A DNA stretch of 64,000 nucleotides from Lytechinus pictus (taxonomy: Eukaryota > Echinodermata > Echinoidea > Temnopleuroida > Toxopneustidae): NCBI RefSeq assembly GCF_037042905.1, contig NC_087250.1, forward strand, positions 1,031,501 through 1,095,500. Reading direction: 5' to 3'. A model generated the notes under the pieces. That model searched no databases. It was not told where the DNA came from and saw nothing but the letters and a program-made list of their open reading frames with translations. The position numbers and the translations under genes are program-made. Below, piece by piece: positions 19,420 through 31,732 of the stretch (the first letter of the stretch is position 1; each line of letters begins with the position of its first letter).

Positions 19420-20070
19420 ATCTCACAGGCATACCAGCTATCGATCCATTACTAATCTTTTACCGATAATTATAGCCAAACATAATTATTTCATAATATG
19501 AATAATTCTTAAACAAGACTTCAACTTTGACTTGTAATTCAAATACTTGCGTATTGTAAATTTTGCGTGAATCATACCCGAGTTAAAATAATTTCCTTCT
19601 GTCGACAGCATGTTATCACAATTTTGTTTTGTTCTGTTCTGTCTAATATACATTGTACACTGTATCTACATGTGTATTAACAAGCGAAAATAAATTCCTT
19701 TATGGACAATAAAGTTATTCAATTTATTATTTTCTATTCAATGAATAGGCCTATTTCAGTTCACACGTACTTCACACTTATTTATAATAGATCTATTTTT
19801 TGAAAGATACGCATCATGATTTAAAAAAAGTGCTTAAAATGTCCCGTTTTGTCTGAATATTTGGCGTATAACTAAACGGGGTGGGGGCACACGTGCTCGC
19901 CAATCGGCTGCCCCCGCCCCCTCAAAAAAAACATTCACTAAAATAAAAAAAATAAAAAAGCATTGGGGGAGGGAGAAAAGGGAGTAGGGGGAATAGAAAA
20001 TAATAATAAAAAAAGGGAAATATTGAAAATATATTTTCATCATTTAGTACAGCCTATGTGCAGCAAGAGG
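19420..20070. other. Non-coding, no gene seen
   Basis: AT-rich, with a short G/C-rich patch near 19877-19925 (GTGGGGGCACACGTG). No supportable ORF. Confidence 0.4.
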
Positions 20071-20078
20071 CCTGGGAA

Positions 20079-20114
20079 CATAGAGATGTATACTAATTAG
20101 TATACATCTTTATG
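20079..20114. mobile_element. 36-bp palindromic insertion with 8-bp target duplication (1)
   Basis: CATAGAGATGTATAC plus a TAATTA centre plus the inverted arm (one mismatched pair), flanked on both sides by CCTGGGAA (20071-20078 and 20115-20122). It is related to 38330-38369 and 54387-54423, each with a different 8-bp duplication. It looks like two terminal inverted repeats joined with almost no interior. Confidence 0.75.
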
Positions 20115-20122
20115 CCTGGGAA

Positions 20123-21841
20123 TTAGTGATGGCTAAGAGGGCGTGCTACTATATAGAAAAATGAAGGTAACTTTATTTTGGTCAAGAAAAACTTGACAAG
20201 CACGCAAAAAAAAAGTTTCATTCGCAAATGAAGGTCAAACCTCTACATTGCTAAATGTACCAACCACATTAAGGAATGAATTAAGCACCCCCCCCCCCAC
20301 TTCCCGAGGCAATGATAGGTTTGTGTTCACTTCACTCTGTTTAATACCTTGCTTTGAGTTGCTCACTATATGGCAAACTAAATAGGCCGATTTCATGCCA
20401 AACACTTTAATTTATAACAAAGCACATGCGGGATCGATTATTAACGCGCTATACAAATCAATAAAATCGTTTTCTTTGTGTTATATATTGATGAAAGTGA
20501 TAAGGTTCCGTTCTTCAAGGGGATGGGGTCAATTGCCCTTGCACCCCCTGCCCCCCCCCCCCACACCTTGTGTATACCTGACTATTGCTCGCACCCGCAT
20601 CATTTATTTATTATTTATTTAGTCAAATAAGTGCCCTCCACTTAAAACTATAATCTTACATCATTCGTTTTCGGATCAGAAAATGAATTAATTTGTACTT
20701 CACGCATGCATAATTTTCTGTTCATGATAAATTCCCGACCATGTTGGGCGTCTTATGGGGCGGTCATGTCTGAGGGTGTGGAAATATTTATGTGGTTAGG
20801 TTTGAATGGTGTTGTTGTTTCAGGTCATTAAATTATTTACCAATATTCATATTTTGTACAACATATATAAAACAAGGTCTACATACATGTACGTATATCT
20901 CAATTGTCATCCAACCACAAATCTATAAATAGATTATGATCCTTATCACAAATTATGTTAATCGAATAAATCTCACTTGAGGCGGATATGAAAATCGTTT
21001 AATATGCAATAAGAAAAATTCCTACCATTTATTGTTTTATTTAGTTTTGTGGTCTTCTAGTTTCTATTGATGATAAAAACTAAATTGTGAATGAGCCGTT
21101 GTAATATCTTTGTGAATATTAGGATAATACAAACCTCATTCAATGAATCAATTATCTTGAGGGGAAGAGAAAAGAAGAAAAAAACGATAAGAAAGGAAGA
21201 AAGAATGAAAGAGAAGGAGGGAGAAAGAGTGATTATGAAAGTAAGAGAGTATAGGAAAGGTTTCACTTGACAAATAGTATGAATGAATGAATCAGTCTCG
21301 AGGAAAAGAGAAACAGAAGGAAAACGGGGGGGGGGGGGAGAAAGAAAGAAAGAAGTGAAGAAAAAAGGAAGGAAAGAAATAAATAATTACAAATACAAAA
21401 CAAATATATTGAATTCCAATTATATTGGAACACATTACATAACAGCATTTGAATAATACTTAGTCAAAAAGCAATTTGAGAGTACATAAAACAATATGTA
21501 TAAATATCATTGAATCTAAAAAATTTGATTGATATAAAAAATACCAAAAATAAACAGGATAAAAGAAAGAAAAAACAACAACAAAGAAATATCAAGTAAT
21601 GTAAATATACACAAGAAAGGAAATTTAAATGGAGAGAGAATGAGGGTGGTCACGTGATGAGGGGGGAAGGCGCAGAAGGGAGGAGAGTAAGAAGGAAAAT
21701 GAGGAATAGGAAGAAAGACAAAATAATATTTATTATAAAATTATAGGCACAGCCTGATAAAGGACCGTAAAGACTATCTAAAATGAATACTACCTAATGA
21801 ATACAAATAGTAAAATGTGTCATTATAATTACAAAACTTGC
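20123..21841. other. Non-coding, no gene seen
   Basis: AT-rich DNA with a C-run (20287-20300), CCC-rich patch (20540-20565), purine-rich tracts (21160-21400) and no recognisable gene. Confidence 0.4.
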
Positions 21842-22449
21842 TTAAGTCCACCCCAACAAAAAGTTTATTTGAATAAAAATAGAAAAATCTAACGAGCATA
21901 ACACTGAAAATTTCATCAAAATCGGATGTAAATAAGAAAGTTATGACGTTTTAAAGTTTCGCTTAATTTCACATAATAGTTATGCACATCCTGGTCGGTA
22001 TGCAAATGAGGGAACTGATGACATCACTCACTCACTTTTTCTTTTGTATTTTATTATCTGAAATATGAAATATTCTAATTTTCTCCTCATTGCCGGTGAA
22101 ACAAAGTTGTATTTCTCACTGAACATGTGGAGTTACCATTGCTTAACATTATATGGTTCAGTCAAGTTGGTCCTTATTGTCAAATCTGTAAAAATTAAAA
22201 TATTGTATAATTCAAACAATAAAAAACAAAAGAAATAGTGAGTGAGGGACATTATCGATTCTCTCATATGCATGTGACTAAAAATTAATTGTGCATGTAA
22301 CTATTTTGTGCAAAAAATAAGCGAAATTTCAAAATGTCATAACTTTCTTATATTACATGCGATTTTGATGAGATTTTCAGTATTATGCTTGTCTGATTTT
22401 TCTCTGTTGATTCAAGACAATTTTTTTCTGAGGTGGACTTGACCTTTAA
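21842..22449. mobile_element. Foldback MITE, AAGTCCACC family (copy 1)
   Basis: The ends AAGTCCACCCCAACAAAAAG and CTGAGGTGGACTT...TTTAA are inverted repeats. Inner arms also mirror each other (CATAACACTGAAAATTTCATC against the inverted GATTTTCAGTATTATG). No ORF. Related copies lie at 36161, 43688 and 45530. Confidence 0.72.
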
Positions 22450-23495
22450 TAATTTTACCCTCATTGTAATGAGAACAATGACACTAACTAAAGCTTTGAA
22501 GCAAGAGAGTGTTAGATTAAATACTATATCACTCTATATAGTCCAATCTCTGAGAGTGTTTCCTAAATTGGTAGTTTGAAATATCAGAGAGGAATTTTAG
22601 AGTGCGCTTCTTTGTTTATTTTTTCTTTTCAACATCAGGGTTTTTTTAATGCCCCCAAGACGCTCTGAAAGTAAAATCACCGTTTGATTAATAATTTATG
22701 GAAGGGGTGGGAGGGGATGGAAAAGGGAAATTCGGGATAAATCTGATTAACTTTAGTAAATCAAAAATTAGAATTATGTGAGTACACAGAATTATTACGT
22801 GGTTGTACTTAAGAAAGGAAACTGAAAGAGAAAGGTTTTTTTTCCAAGGTTCATTTAAACATGACCGACTTTAATTGCTGGTTCTGGAGCGTCAACAAGC
22901 CTATACTGAAATCAATAAAATGAAGATATGTAGCAAGAGGTTATTGGTGCATGATTGCAGATGTATCCCCATAAAAAACAAATATCTTCCCACGCCATTT
23001 TCCCAGCCAATTTCATTTATCTTACCGAGATGAATTTTATTGATTAATATGTATATTTTGCAATTCAATTCAATTATTTTTATTTCATTTCCATTCAAAA
23101 CATAATACAAAGTAATATAAAGTAATACAAATCAAGTACAATTTTACAGAAGGGCATTCTTACTTCGTAAAAAAAAACCAAAAAAAACATATATACATTT
23201 ATCAATGTGTTTATTCATTTACTTATCTATTTATTCATGAATATGGCCTTCTTATTGATTTGTTATTCAGAGACTTATCAATTCACATGATTTATATTTT
23301 AGGTAGTAGTCATTCATGATTTTTTCTATTTTGAATATAGTTATTATTACCTCAAATTCAATGCAATTAAAGACTTTTTTTCTTCCGATTGACATTTCAT
23401 CCGTTTTCATATAAAATATACAAATCAATAATATTTATTATCCATCAATATCACTATCACCTTTCTCATTATATATGATGATGATAATACTGTCA

Positions 23496-23526
<31 letters not shown>

Positions 23527-24105
23527 TAATGATAATAATAATAGTAATAATAATAATAAGCCTAATATAGGTTTTTCCGTCCAATTTCGTCAAAATTTCA
23601 ACCGATTTAATGATGTAATAATTCAATCGCAACTAATTTGAACGACCTATGAGATCAGAATTTAAATAGCCAAATACCTAATTCAATTTAATTCTATATT
23701 GGCACTTGATTTCATGGTTATCTCATTTAAACATGTATAAAGAACGATCAAATTAAAATAGCTGAAGAAGAGTTTTCAAATTCGCAACGGTACCCTCCTT
23801 GCGAACGTTTAGGAATTCAAAATCATTAATATGCAATCACTCATAAGATATGGACAGTGTTTTTTTTTACTTATTTTGAATAATTATGGAAATGGGTTTT
23901 AATTCTAAATTGGATGTTTACAATTTTACTGAAATGTATCATCCATATCATCGAAACAACAACTCGTTTTTGTTCCACTTCCATAACTATAGACTGTGTT
24001 CAATACCATGTTTCTTATCCCGATATAAATTGCAATTATGTAAAATAAAAAAGAACAAGATGATGAAGAAAAAATACCTACCATTGGCACAGGTCACCCA
24101 CCCAC
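22450..24105. other. Non-coding with ATA microsatellite
   Basis: No gene seen. An (ATA/ATG)n microsatellite is at about 23475-23562, giving an artefactual poly-Ile frame on the - strand. The rest is AT-rich unique-looking DNA. Confidence 0.45.
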
Positions 24106-24298
24106 TCACTGGCGGATCCAGGGGGGGGGGGGGCACACAGCCGGCTCGTGCCCCCTCCCTTTGAGAGGCACAATTAAAACAATTTTCGTGGACGAAATAC
24201 CCTTATTCTTTAGTTAATTCTTTTTTTTTGCTCGTCAAATTCTTCGGGAAATTGTGCCCCCCCCCCCCGTTGGGAAATCCTGGGTCCGCCCCTGCACT
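24106..24298. mobile_element. Short element with GGCGGATCC-type inverted ends
   Basis: CACTGGCGGATCCAGG at the left and CCTGGGTCCGCCCCTGCACT at the right bound about 190 bp containing a G-run, a GCTCGTCAAATT motif and a C-run. The same plan (G-run, TTTGCTTGTCAAATTT, C-run) recurs at 31733-32031 and 33340-33360. Confidence 0.55.
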
Positions 24299-24832
24299 AT
24301 CGATCACTAAAAGAATAACCGTTTACAACCATATCCTATAAGTGATGCATGAATTACGTCTTTATCAAACATAATGGAATAAAATTATTCTAACTGAAAA
24401 GATCAGGGAAAAAATAGAAAGATGGGCAAAGTTTGAAGAAAAAAAATTGCATAATGTAATAAAAAAAAAAAAAGAACTGAGAAACATGTTATCTGAATTT
24501 GGACGTTTAAAGTGCAAATATGTGTGCCGATAAATGAAATTGAAAATGGTATTTTTGGCGAAATTAAACGATCAGTTTGTCTTCGCGAAATTAAATGACA
24601 CCTTTGGGCCATTAATTTGAACGAATTTCTCTCTAAATTGAATTTTTACAAAATTCAAAGGAATGATATAAAAACGGAATTGAATGCTGAATAAATGAAA
24701 ATGAACTATGTGTGCAGAGGGTGGACGAAATATTTCGAATTTGAACGTCCTTTCAAATAATTTAAATGCAACTCTGATGAAATTGGACGGGAAAACCAAT
24801 AATAAAAATAATAACAATAATAATAATGATAA

Positions 24833-25436
24833 TGTAACACTCTTAAATAAGTAGTAGCGTGGTAGGTATATGAATGAGTGTTAGCTATAGTGGTAAGACT
24901 TCAATAAGGGAATCCAACTCAAAGTATATAAAGTTCAGATGATATTTAATCACACAGACATATATATATAAAATGAACAGTCGCTTGTTGAGAACTCGGG
25001 CACTCCCCTATCAAGGCCTCAAAGGGCAGGAGCGCAAGCTTGTGAGTAGTAGTCCGAAGACTAAGGAAAGAACCCAGAGATTATCAAGCTCCCCTAATTT
25101 ATACTCTGAGGGGATGTGTTTGCCCCTTTGGACTTATCTATTGAAACTGTGTATGTGTAGACAACTTAATGAAATAGAACAAAGGACAGGTCTGGAAGAT
25201 GTAGGTAACAAAGAGTAATAAATAAAGGATCGAGACGAACTAATGAAGGGAGGAAGATTAATCTAAGGAAATCTATTGTTTGCCACTGAAAATGGTGTTT
25301 ACATTTGGGTAAGGTATGGTTAACAAAGGGTAATGTGTTTGTATCACTGCCTGAATATATGTATGGTCAAGTGATGTGTACAGTAGTCAACTTCTACAAA
25401 TTTGGAATGAATATTAATGAATGTTTTACTCTTACA
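24833..25436 (-). repeat. 3' LTR (- strand) of deleted retrotransposon
   Basis: 604 bp, TG...CA termini, matching 28695-29298 at constant offset with no difference seen. Open frames inside (about 24973-25218) occur in both copies and are not evidence of a gene. Confidence 0.88.
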
Positions 25437-26505
25437 TTAGATACACCTTCTGAAAAGAAACGTCCTCGTTTCAGAATATATATAAAGAATTATACTGAAA
25501 AATAATATATATATATAGCCTAAGTGAATCACAGCATCCACTATACATGATTGAGAACAAAAATATGAATGAATGTAATGACTGGAATTGCATCTCATTA
25601 ACCAATGCTGCAAGGACCAATTAGAATCGACTAACTGGTTTATACTAAAATCCATTATCATTTTGAATGGTCTTAATTTGGAAACTTACAAACAAAATAA
25701 CCGTACGTGACGTATATGAGCAAAATAACAACACAAAGTTATCAACAAAATCACTATGCAATATAAAACAAACAATGTGCTCTTAAAAACAAAATCCAAA
25801 AAGCTATTTAAAAGCTCTAATCTAGCCTAAGAAGTGTGCGATAATCTATGCTATATAAAGAAGCAGGTGAAATAAAACAATGATTACATTACATTGAAAA
25901 ATATACAGACAGAATACAATCAAAACTCACACAGAAGTTTGGCTAAAATAAAGTAAAGCAGAGCGACGATATTAACACAAGGTATGACAGTGTTTAGCAA
26001 TCAAAACAAAAACTATGAAACATAACAAGAAAAAACTGAGAAAGTAACAAAACCAAATTATTCCAAAAATACTAAAAAAAATGAAATCAATTTGTAATCC
26101 AATCATCATTAATCAATGAATAAAATACAATTCAATACATATACAATTAGTTAAAGAAAATAAGCACGATGCATGTGGATACATTATATACTTCTCAAAT
26201 TCAGGAATGTGTGATTATGCTGACAAAATAAATGCTAGGGAAATCCAAAATTAGCGACAATGAAAAACTTCAACAAATTAAAACAGAAATACAAGTTGAT
26301 CATTTGAAGTCATAGTCGTCATAGGAGAACTAAGATCCTATCCGTAAAGAAACATTGCTTATTGAAAAAAAATGCAGAATAATTATTCATTATTAATATG
26401 CATCAATACCATGCATAATTGACTTGCAAGGCAACATCAATGAATCAAGTAGATGAGGATGAGTAAGAACATAATGGCGCGAATACGACAAGAAAAGCAT
26501 CTTCC
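25437..26505 (-). other. Untranslated 3' part of the deleted retrotransposon
   Basis: AT-rich and without a supportable ORF; it lies between the pol-fragment stop and the 3' LTR. No convincing polypurine tract at the LTR boundary was seen. Confidence 0.5.
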
Positions 26506-27315
26506 TTAGAAGCCATAAAAATTTGGCGGCTTTATCTTGCGACCACTACGAGTCTGCACATGAGGAGCATGATTACGAGCATGGGCATCATGCGACGGAG
26601 TCGGTGATGGAGAAGTCAAAGAGGGGGAAGAAACAGGAGGGTCTGTAGGCATGTGATGGGTCGGGAATGGGGAGGGCACATATCGAGGATAGAGGATATA
26701 AGGGGATGGGGATGAGAGTGGTTTTTGATGATCAGGCGATTTATCTTTTGCTAACTGCGGAGGAGGCGGAGGAGATGGAGGTGGACTGGGTAGGTCAAGC
26801 ACACATTGCGAGAGAGGTTCAGAAGAAATTTCCAGGGGTGGATTCAGAGTGGTGAGCAGTGTAGACGCACTGGTAGGGCATGTATATTTGGGAGCATCTC
26901 GGCACAATTCAGGGATGGGAGGTGTAGGAAGGGAGGATGGATGAGAGATCACGTCACATTTGTGTGGCAAAGAAGATGACGGGAAAAGGGATGTGCAATA
27001 GGAGTTGCATTCTTGACAGTGAGAGCAGAGGACAGCGATGTCCTTCCGCATCCCATGCCAGTAGCACAGTTCTTCAAAGAGCTGGGTTGTTTTGGATTCA
27101 CCGAAGTGCTGTGCAGATGGAGATGAGTGGAGAATGGAGAGGACAGTGGGTATGAGGGAATGAGGGATGACTAGTTGATATATGACAGTGCCAGAAGGAT
27201 GCCTCTTCCGGCGGCATAGCAAGCCATCCCTGATCACTATAAACGACCAAACTGAGTTCGATACTTGAAGAGACACTCTTCGTATCGGGGAATAGTGGAC
27301 TTGGGGGGCACACAA
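26506..27315 (-). pseudogene. Pol remnant: integrase HHCC finger plus Pro-rich tail
   Basis: Contains VIRDGLLCRRKR then an integrase zinc finger (H...H in HSSPSAQHFGES, C..C in CSHCQEC). It then jumps straight into a Pro/Ser-rich region and a C-terminal TRSGRKIKPPNF motif common at the end of gypsy Pol. The DDE catalytic core is missing. It overlaps the Gag-like frame in another phase around 27237-27315, where pol-like sequence passes from one frame to the other, so at least one frameshift separates the parts. The true start is unclear. Confidence 0.72.
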
Positions 27316-27959
27316 CCAGTACGGACCCAGGTAGTCACCTGGCGGAGGATAGGGTTTTGATGTTGGGCCTGATGGAGTCGAATGCCTCTATCCATCAATG
27401 CACCACACAAGGCGGAATCAGATGTAGGTGGAGCATCCTGAGGTGCAGTAGGCAATGGTGATGATGGTGGAGAGGGATTTTGTCCTCTTTCTACTGTAAA
27501 TGATCGTGTGGCAGAAAGGTCAGGAGAGTTAGAAAAAAAAGGAGGATAAGAGCGAGAGTTCTTCTGCAGGCAAGATTTCTTAGGCAGAGAAGAAGGTGGT
27601 GGAGGAGAAAAGAGTTTTCTGCTAGGACGAGGAGACTGGTGGTCCGGCTCTTCGTATCTAGGAGAAACAGGACGAAAATGATTGCTGCGAGAAGAAGACA
27701 GAAAGTGGGAGTGAGAGGAGTGCCTGTCAAATGAGGGAGAGACGGGAGGGGAGTGATATGGGTGCGAATTATATTCTCTGATGGGAGAACGGGGACGAGG
27801 TCTATGTTGCTCGTAATCGTACGATGGATGGTCGTAGAACGAACGAGAATTATAAGAGGAATGAGCATAAGAACGATAATAGTGGTGGTTGGGAGAAGGG
27901 GAGCGAGATATGTGATAACTAGACTGAGAAGGAGAATAGTCATGAGAATATGAATACAT
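27237..27959 (-). CDS. RS-rich Gag-like protein fused to pre-integrase segment
   Basis: From the ATG at 27959: Tyr/Ser/His/Pro-rich with RSPSP and RPRPRSP motifs, like the RS region of the Gag at 5422. It ends in a stretch (ALMDRGIRLHQAQHQNPILR, VTTWVRTGCVPP) that in intact elements lies between RNase H and the integrase finger. An internal deletion has therefore joined Gag to the integrase N-terminus. No CCHC knuckle remains. Whether it is translated is unknown. Confidence 0.55.
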   Translation of the reverse strand: MYSYSHDYSPSQSSYHISRSPSPNHHYYRSYAHSSYNSRSFYDHPSYDYEQHRPRPRSPIREYNSHPYHSPPVSPSFDRHSSHSHFLSSSRSNHFRPVSPRYEEPDHQSPRPSRKLFSPPPPSSLPKKSCLQKNSRSYPPFFSNSPDLSATRSFTVERGQNPSPPSSPLPTAPQDAPPTSDSALCGALMDRGIRLHQAQHQNPILRQVTTWVRTGCVPPKSTIPRYEECLFKYRTQFGRL

Positions 27960-28680
27960 GACGAAATAATTCAATAAAGAAAATCAAAAGTAGTACAAAC
28001 TTAATCAAAAGAATAAAGGAATAAAACTTACGCAGATGCAAAATACAGCAAAAAAAATACCAATGTTAAAATGTTAAAGATAAAGTCCGAGTTCAATATG
28101 TCATTGTATAGACGTCAGAATTAGGGTAACCAGGAAATGGATCAGGTCACAGTTCAATGCCAAAACGTTGACGAAGAGATAATTGATAAATGACGATGAT
28201 GATGGCGAGGATGAACACAGCGATGACGCTGAAGCCCTCGGCGATGACAAAACATTGGTGAACGTTGAAAATGAAACTGGAATTCCCGGACAGCCTAGGG
28301 AATGTCGGTATTTTAGGATGCACAGGTCCAGGATAGAAGTAACGAAAACGTAGAAATAAAGAAATGAAGATCTCAGCTACATTTTCATGTAGACCGCACA
28401 CGTACTAGTCGAAACAGTCTGCTGGTATGATGAAATAATTCATTCGGCTTCAAACAGCAGGCAAAGTTAAACAGTCATATATCAAAATAGTTCAAAACCG
28501 CATTGCAAAGATTTCCAGAAGAAGTTATTGGAATCCCGAAGATATGTATATCAGAATATAAAAGTTGAAGACACAGAGATACAGCTGTCAGTATCAAATT
28601 TTTTTGAACGGCAAAGTCAGGAACAGTCGATTAAAAAGAAAACACAGATGAATGTTCGAGCGGGATGGCGTACTCCGCTT

Positions 28681-28694
28681 TACGCTGCCACCAA
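28681..28694 (-). other. Primer-binding site of deleted retrotransposon
   Basis: On the - strand TTGGTGGCAGCGTA directly follows the 5' LTR end (TTACA). TGG starts the tRNA-complementary site. Confidence 0.6.
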
Positions 28695-29298
28695 TGTAAC
28701 ACTCTTAAATAAGTAGTAGCGTGGTAGGTATATGAATGAGTGTTAGCTATAGTGGTAAGACTTCAATAAGGGAATCCAACTCAAAGTATATAAAGTTCAG
28801 ATGATATTTAATCACACAGACATATATATATAAAATGAACAGTCGCTTGTTGAGAACTCGGGCACTCCCCTATCAAGGCCTCAAAGGGCAGGAGCGCAAG
28901 CTTGTGAGTAGTAGTCCGAAGACTAAGGAAAGAACCCAGAGATTATCAAGCTCCCCTAATTTATACTCTGAGGGGATGTGTTTGCCCCTTTGGACTTATC
29001 TATTGAAACTGTGTATGTGTAGACAACTTAATGAAATAGAACAAAGGACAGGTCTGGAAGATGTAGGTAACAAAGAGTAATAAATAAAGGATCGAGACGA
29101 ACTAATGAAGGGAGGAAGATTAATCTAAGGAAATCTATTGTTTGCCACTGAAAATGGTGTTTACATTTGGGTAAGGTATGGTTAACAAAGGGTAATGTGT
29201 TTGTATCACTGCCTGAATATATGTATGGTCAAGTGATGTGTACAGTAGTCAACTTCTACAAATTTGGAATGAATATTAATGAATGTTTTACTCTTACA
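28695..29298 (-). repeat. 5' LTR (- strand) of deleted retrotransposon
   Basis: 604-bp copy of 24833-25436, with the same TG...CA ends. A microsatellite (ATA)n follows directly and supplies the ATAA duplication. Confidence 0.88.
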
Positions 29299-30454
29299 AT
29301 AATAATAATAATTACTATTATTATCATCATCATTATTATTATTATCATTATAATCATCGTCAGTAACAAAAAAAATTATTCACCCATGCCGTAGAAAATA
29401 AATACCCCAAACTAACAAAATCTCGACTGTTTATTTTATGTAGGTGAAAACGACTATTTCTGTAGTGTCGAATTCTCAATGAGGAAAATGTAGTTCTAAA
29501 ATATGAAGTCAACCGTTTTGTCGACGAGAACCAAATTTCTGACCTTTTCCTTATATGTTTTGACCGTAAAATTTTTGCCGACTTGATTTGTCATCCAATT
29601 TACCATCATGGGCGATTTTGTGGACAAAAACTGAAGACTTTATAAAATAGAACTATTTCCAAAAAGCGAGTATACGATCTTGCTCAAAGCCAAGAAGTGA
29701 GATATTAATAGACTTTTGACTATTTCATACACTTGAGTAATCCAAATTTAGGTTATATACCTCTAATAGATGAGGAAACCCCCAATTCCCTTGACTTAGT
29801 TTACCACTTAATATTATTCGTTTCTACACAGATCATTATATCAGTAATAGTTATACTTTCGAAACTATACCATTATTGATACAATGATCATAGAGTTATT
29901 TCATATTTCCTTGATTGCATGATATTACTTGCCTCGAAACGAAAGTAACCGGGTCTAGTCACTGACTTACAAAATGTCAAAAGCATTGAGGAAACTGTTA
30001 GTGATTTAGTAAAAGTAGATTTAGATTTCAGATTTATTAATTTTTCTGTTCAACAAAATACAAGATAATACAATCATATTCACTAACAGATCAATGTCAT
30101 ACAAATAGAAGAAAGGACAAACAGAAACTGAGGTTTGTTTGTTTGTTTGTATTTATTTCCATTAAAAAAAGATAAAATATGTACATGCTCAATTTAACAT
30201 AACATACAGATCATATGGAGGATGGCCCATTTCAGCGGTATTAATAAAATACCGCTATTCTTCCATGGGGTCCTTTAAAACATAAATACATGCATATAAA
30301 GCAAATATACAAGAATATACACAAAACTTCCAAACTTAATTTAATGCATGAAAAGAAAGAAAAATCACTACCCACCCTTAAATTAAAAAAAAATTAAAAA
30401 AAGGTGAACTAAAGTGATATCGGCTAATAAGTAAATGGCATACAAGGGCCTCGA
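29299..30454. other. Non-coding, no gene seen
   Basis: ATA/ATC microsatellite to about 29365, then AT-rich DNA. GATGGCCCATTTCAGCGGTATT and inverted AATACCGC near 30223-30260 form a small hairpin. Confidence 0.4.
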
Positions 30455-30612
30455 TCGGAACTGGGGGGGGGGGGGGGGGGGTTGAAGGGCTTCAGTCCCT
30501 GCCCCACTTTTTTCCAAAACCGTGAACAAAAACGTAAAAATTACCATCTGAAAGTGTTTTTGTCTTAATGCTCAGCCCCCCACCCCCCCCCACTTTCAAG
30601 CCCGTTCCAAGG
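30455..30612. repeat. G-run/C-run inverted element
   Basis: GGAACTGGGGG... at the left and CCCCC...CCCGTTCC at the right form imperfect inverted ends around CCCCACTTTTTTCCAAAACC. Related in plan to 41440-41600. Confidence 0.45.
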
Positions 30613-30835
30613 GCTTTCTTGCCAAGAAAAGTCATGATTACATGAGAGGCAAGCCTCTGTCACACCTACGATCGATGGTTGATTGTCTGTCTAGAGAATG
30701 TTTAGCCATAAGATTGTGACTGAAGCATTGGTGGGTCGTTTATATCTAACAGCATTAATCAATGAGAACGAATCATTCAAACAATTTATCATTGTTATTG
30801 TTTGAAATCAAACAATAGGAAATGCGTGTAGATTG

Positions 30836-31083
30836 GCTGATAAAACCTCGTATCTCAAAATTTAAATATTTTGATAACAGCTCAAAATAAGCTAGATTTT
30901 AAAAATAACATGTACAGCAAAATTCTTTTGCCTCAAAAGATTTCTTGACAGGTATCAAGAGAATGTTTTCAGTCAATATAAGATTTCGAACATTGCCATA
31001 TTTTAAAAATCCAGCCTTTTATAACATGTATAAGCTGCGCTCAAAGTTTTTAAATTTTAAGATACGATCGAAGGTTGATCAGC
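30836..31083. mobile_element. 248-bp MITE, GCTGATAAAACC family (copy 1)
   Basis: Ends GCTGATAAAACCTCGTATCT and AAGATACG...TTGATCAGC are inverted, with mirrored AGCTCAAAATAAGCTAG and ATAAGCTGCGCTCAAAG inside. A second copy, split by another insertion, is at 53701-55376. Confidence 0.62.
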
Positions 31084-31732
31084 ACAGCCCTGAAGAGTGA
31101 ATTGTAATTTTTGCAATACATCCAAATCAAATAACAATTTGCATGAATAAACAAAAAATAAAAATGTGATAATATTAAAAATATAATGATAAATATATTA
31201 ATGAGCTAAACTAACCGTACTGCATTACAAATGCAAGACTGCCAAAAATAGACTGGTTTGTCATTTTTTTTAAATTATTATTATTAACAAATAACATTTA
31301 TTGTGCCCGCATTTCACACTCAAAACCACATATCAGTCTTGATGTACGAGGCTTCAAACAAGACAATAAAAAGTTAAAAACTGATCTTAATATATAGTTC
31401 AGTTCCCTTTGATAGCATGCAGTATTGATACAAACAGTTTGTGGGCCTTCGGCATGCAATAAACATCGTTTTTTTCATCATTATCTTTTTATACTTGAAT
31501 TGTCATTTTCATCGAGTTTTTGTTGTTTGGGGTACCTCCTTTCCTTTCAAAAGATATCGAGGCATATCAAAGTTATCTGCCCCCAAAATGTTTCCTAGGT
31601 CTTACCCTTTTATTCGGAAGTTCACGAAAAAAGTCCCAAAGTGTAGACACCACTACGATTATTCAATTTCAAATCAGAAGGATGTGTGGGTGTGTGCGCG
31701 CGTGCATTGACAGAGGAAGTATCACTAGCGTA
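31084..31732. other. Non-coding, no gene seen
   Basis: AT-rich; no supportable ORF or RNA gene. Confidence 0.4.

Larger units (their letters stand above)
24833..29298 (-). mobile_element. Internally deleted LTR retrotransposon
   Basis: Two direct 604-bp repeats (24833-25436, 28695-29298) begin TGTAA and end TTACA, flanked by ATAA in an ATA-rich site. The primer-binding site TGGTGGCAGCGTA on the - strand adjoins the repeat at 28692, fixing the orientation. The 3.26-kb interior has an RS-rich Gag-like ORF and an integrase zinc-finger fragment, but no protease, RT, RNase H or integrase core. It is a non-autonomous deletion derivative that would need enzymes in trans. No difference between LTRs was seen, so it is young. 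Confidence 0.88.

Noticed and set aside
24973..25218. 81-aa frame repeated at 28835-29080
   Set aside because: Part of the 604-bp LTR; repetition is due to the LTR pair. No domain seen.
28147..28401. 84-aa - strand frame with a hydrophobic segment, between primer site and Gag-like ORF
   Set aside because: Could be a membrane peptide, but one hydrophobic run in AT-rich leader sequence is weak evidence; no homology recognised.
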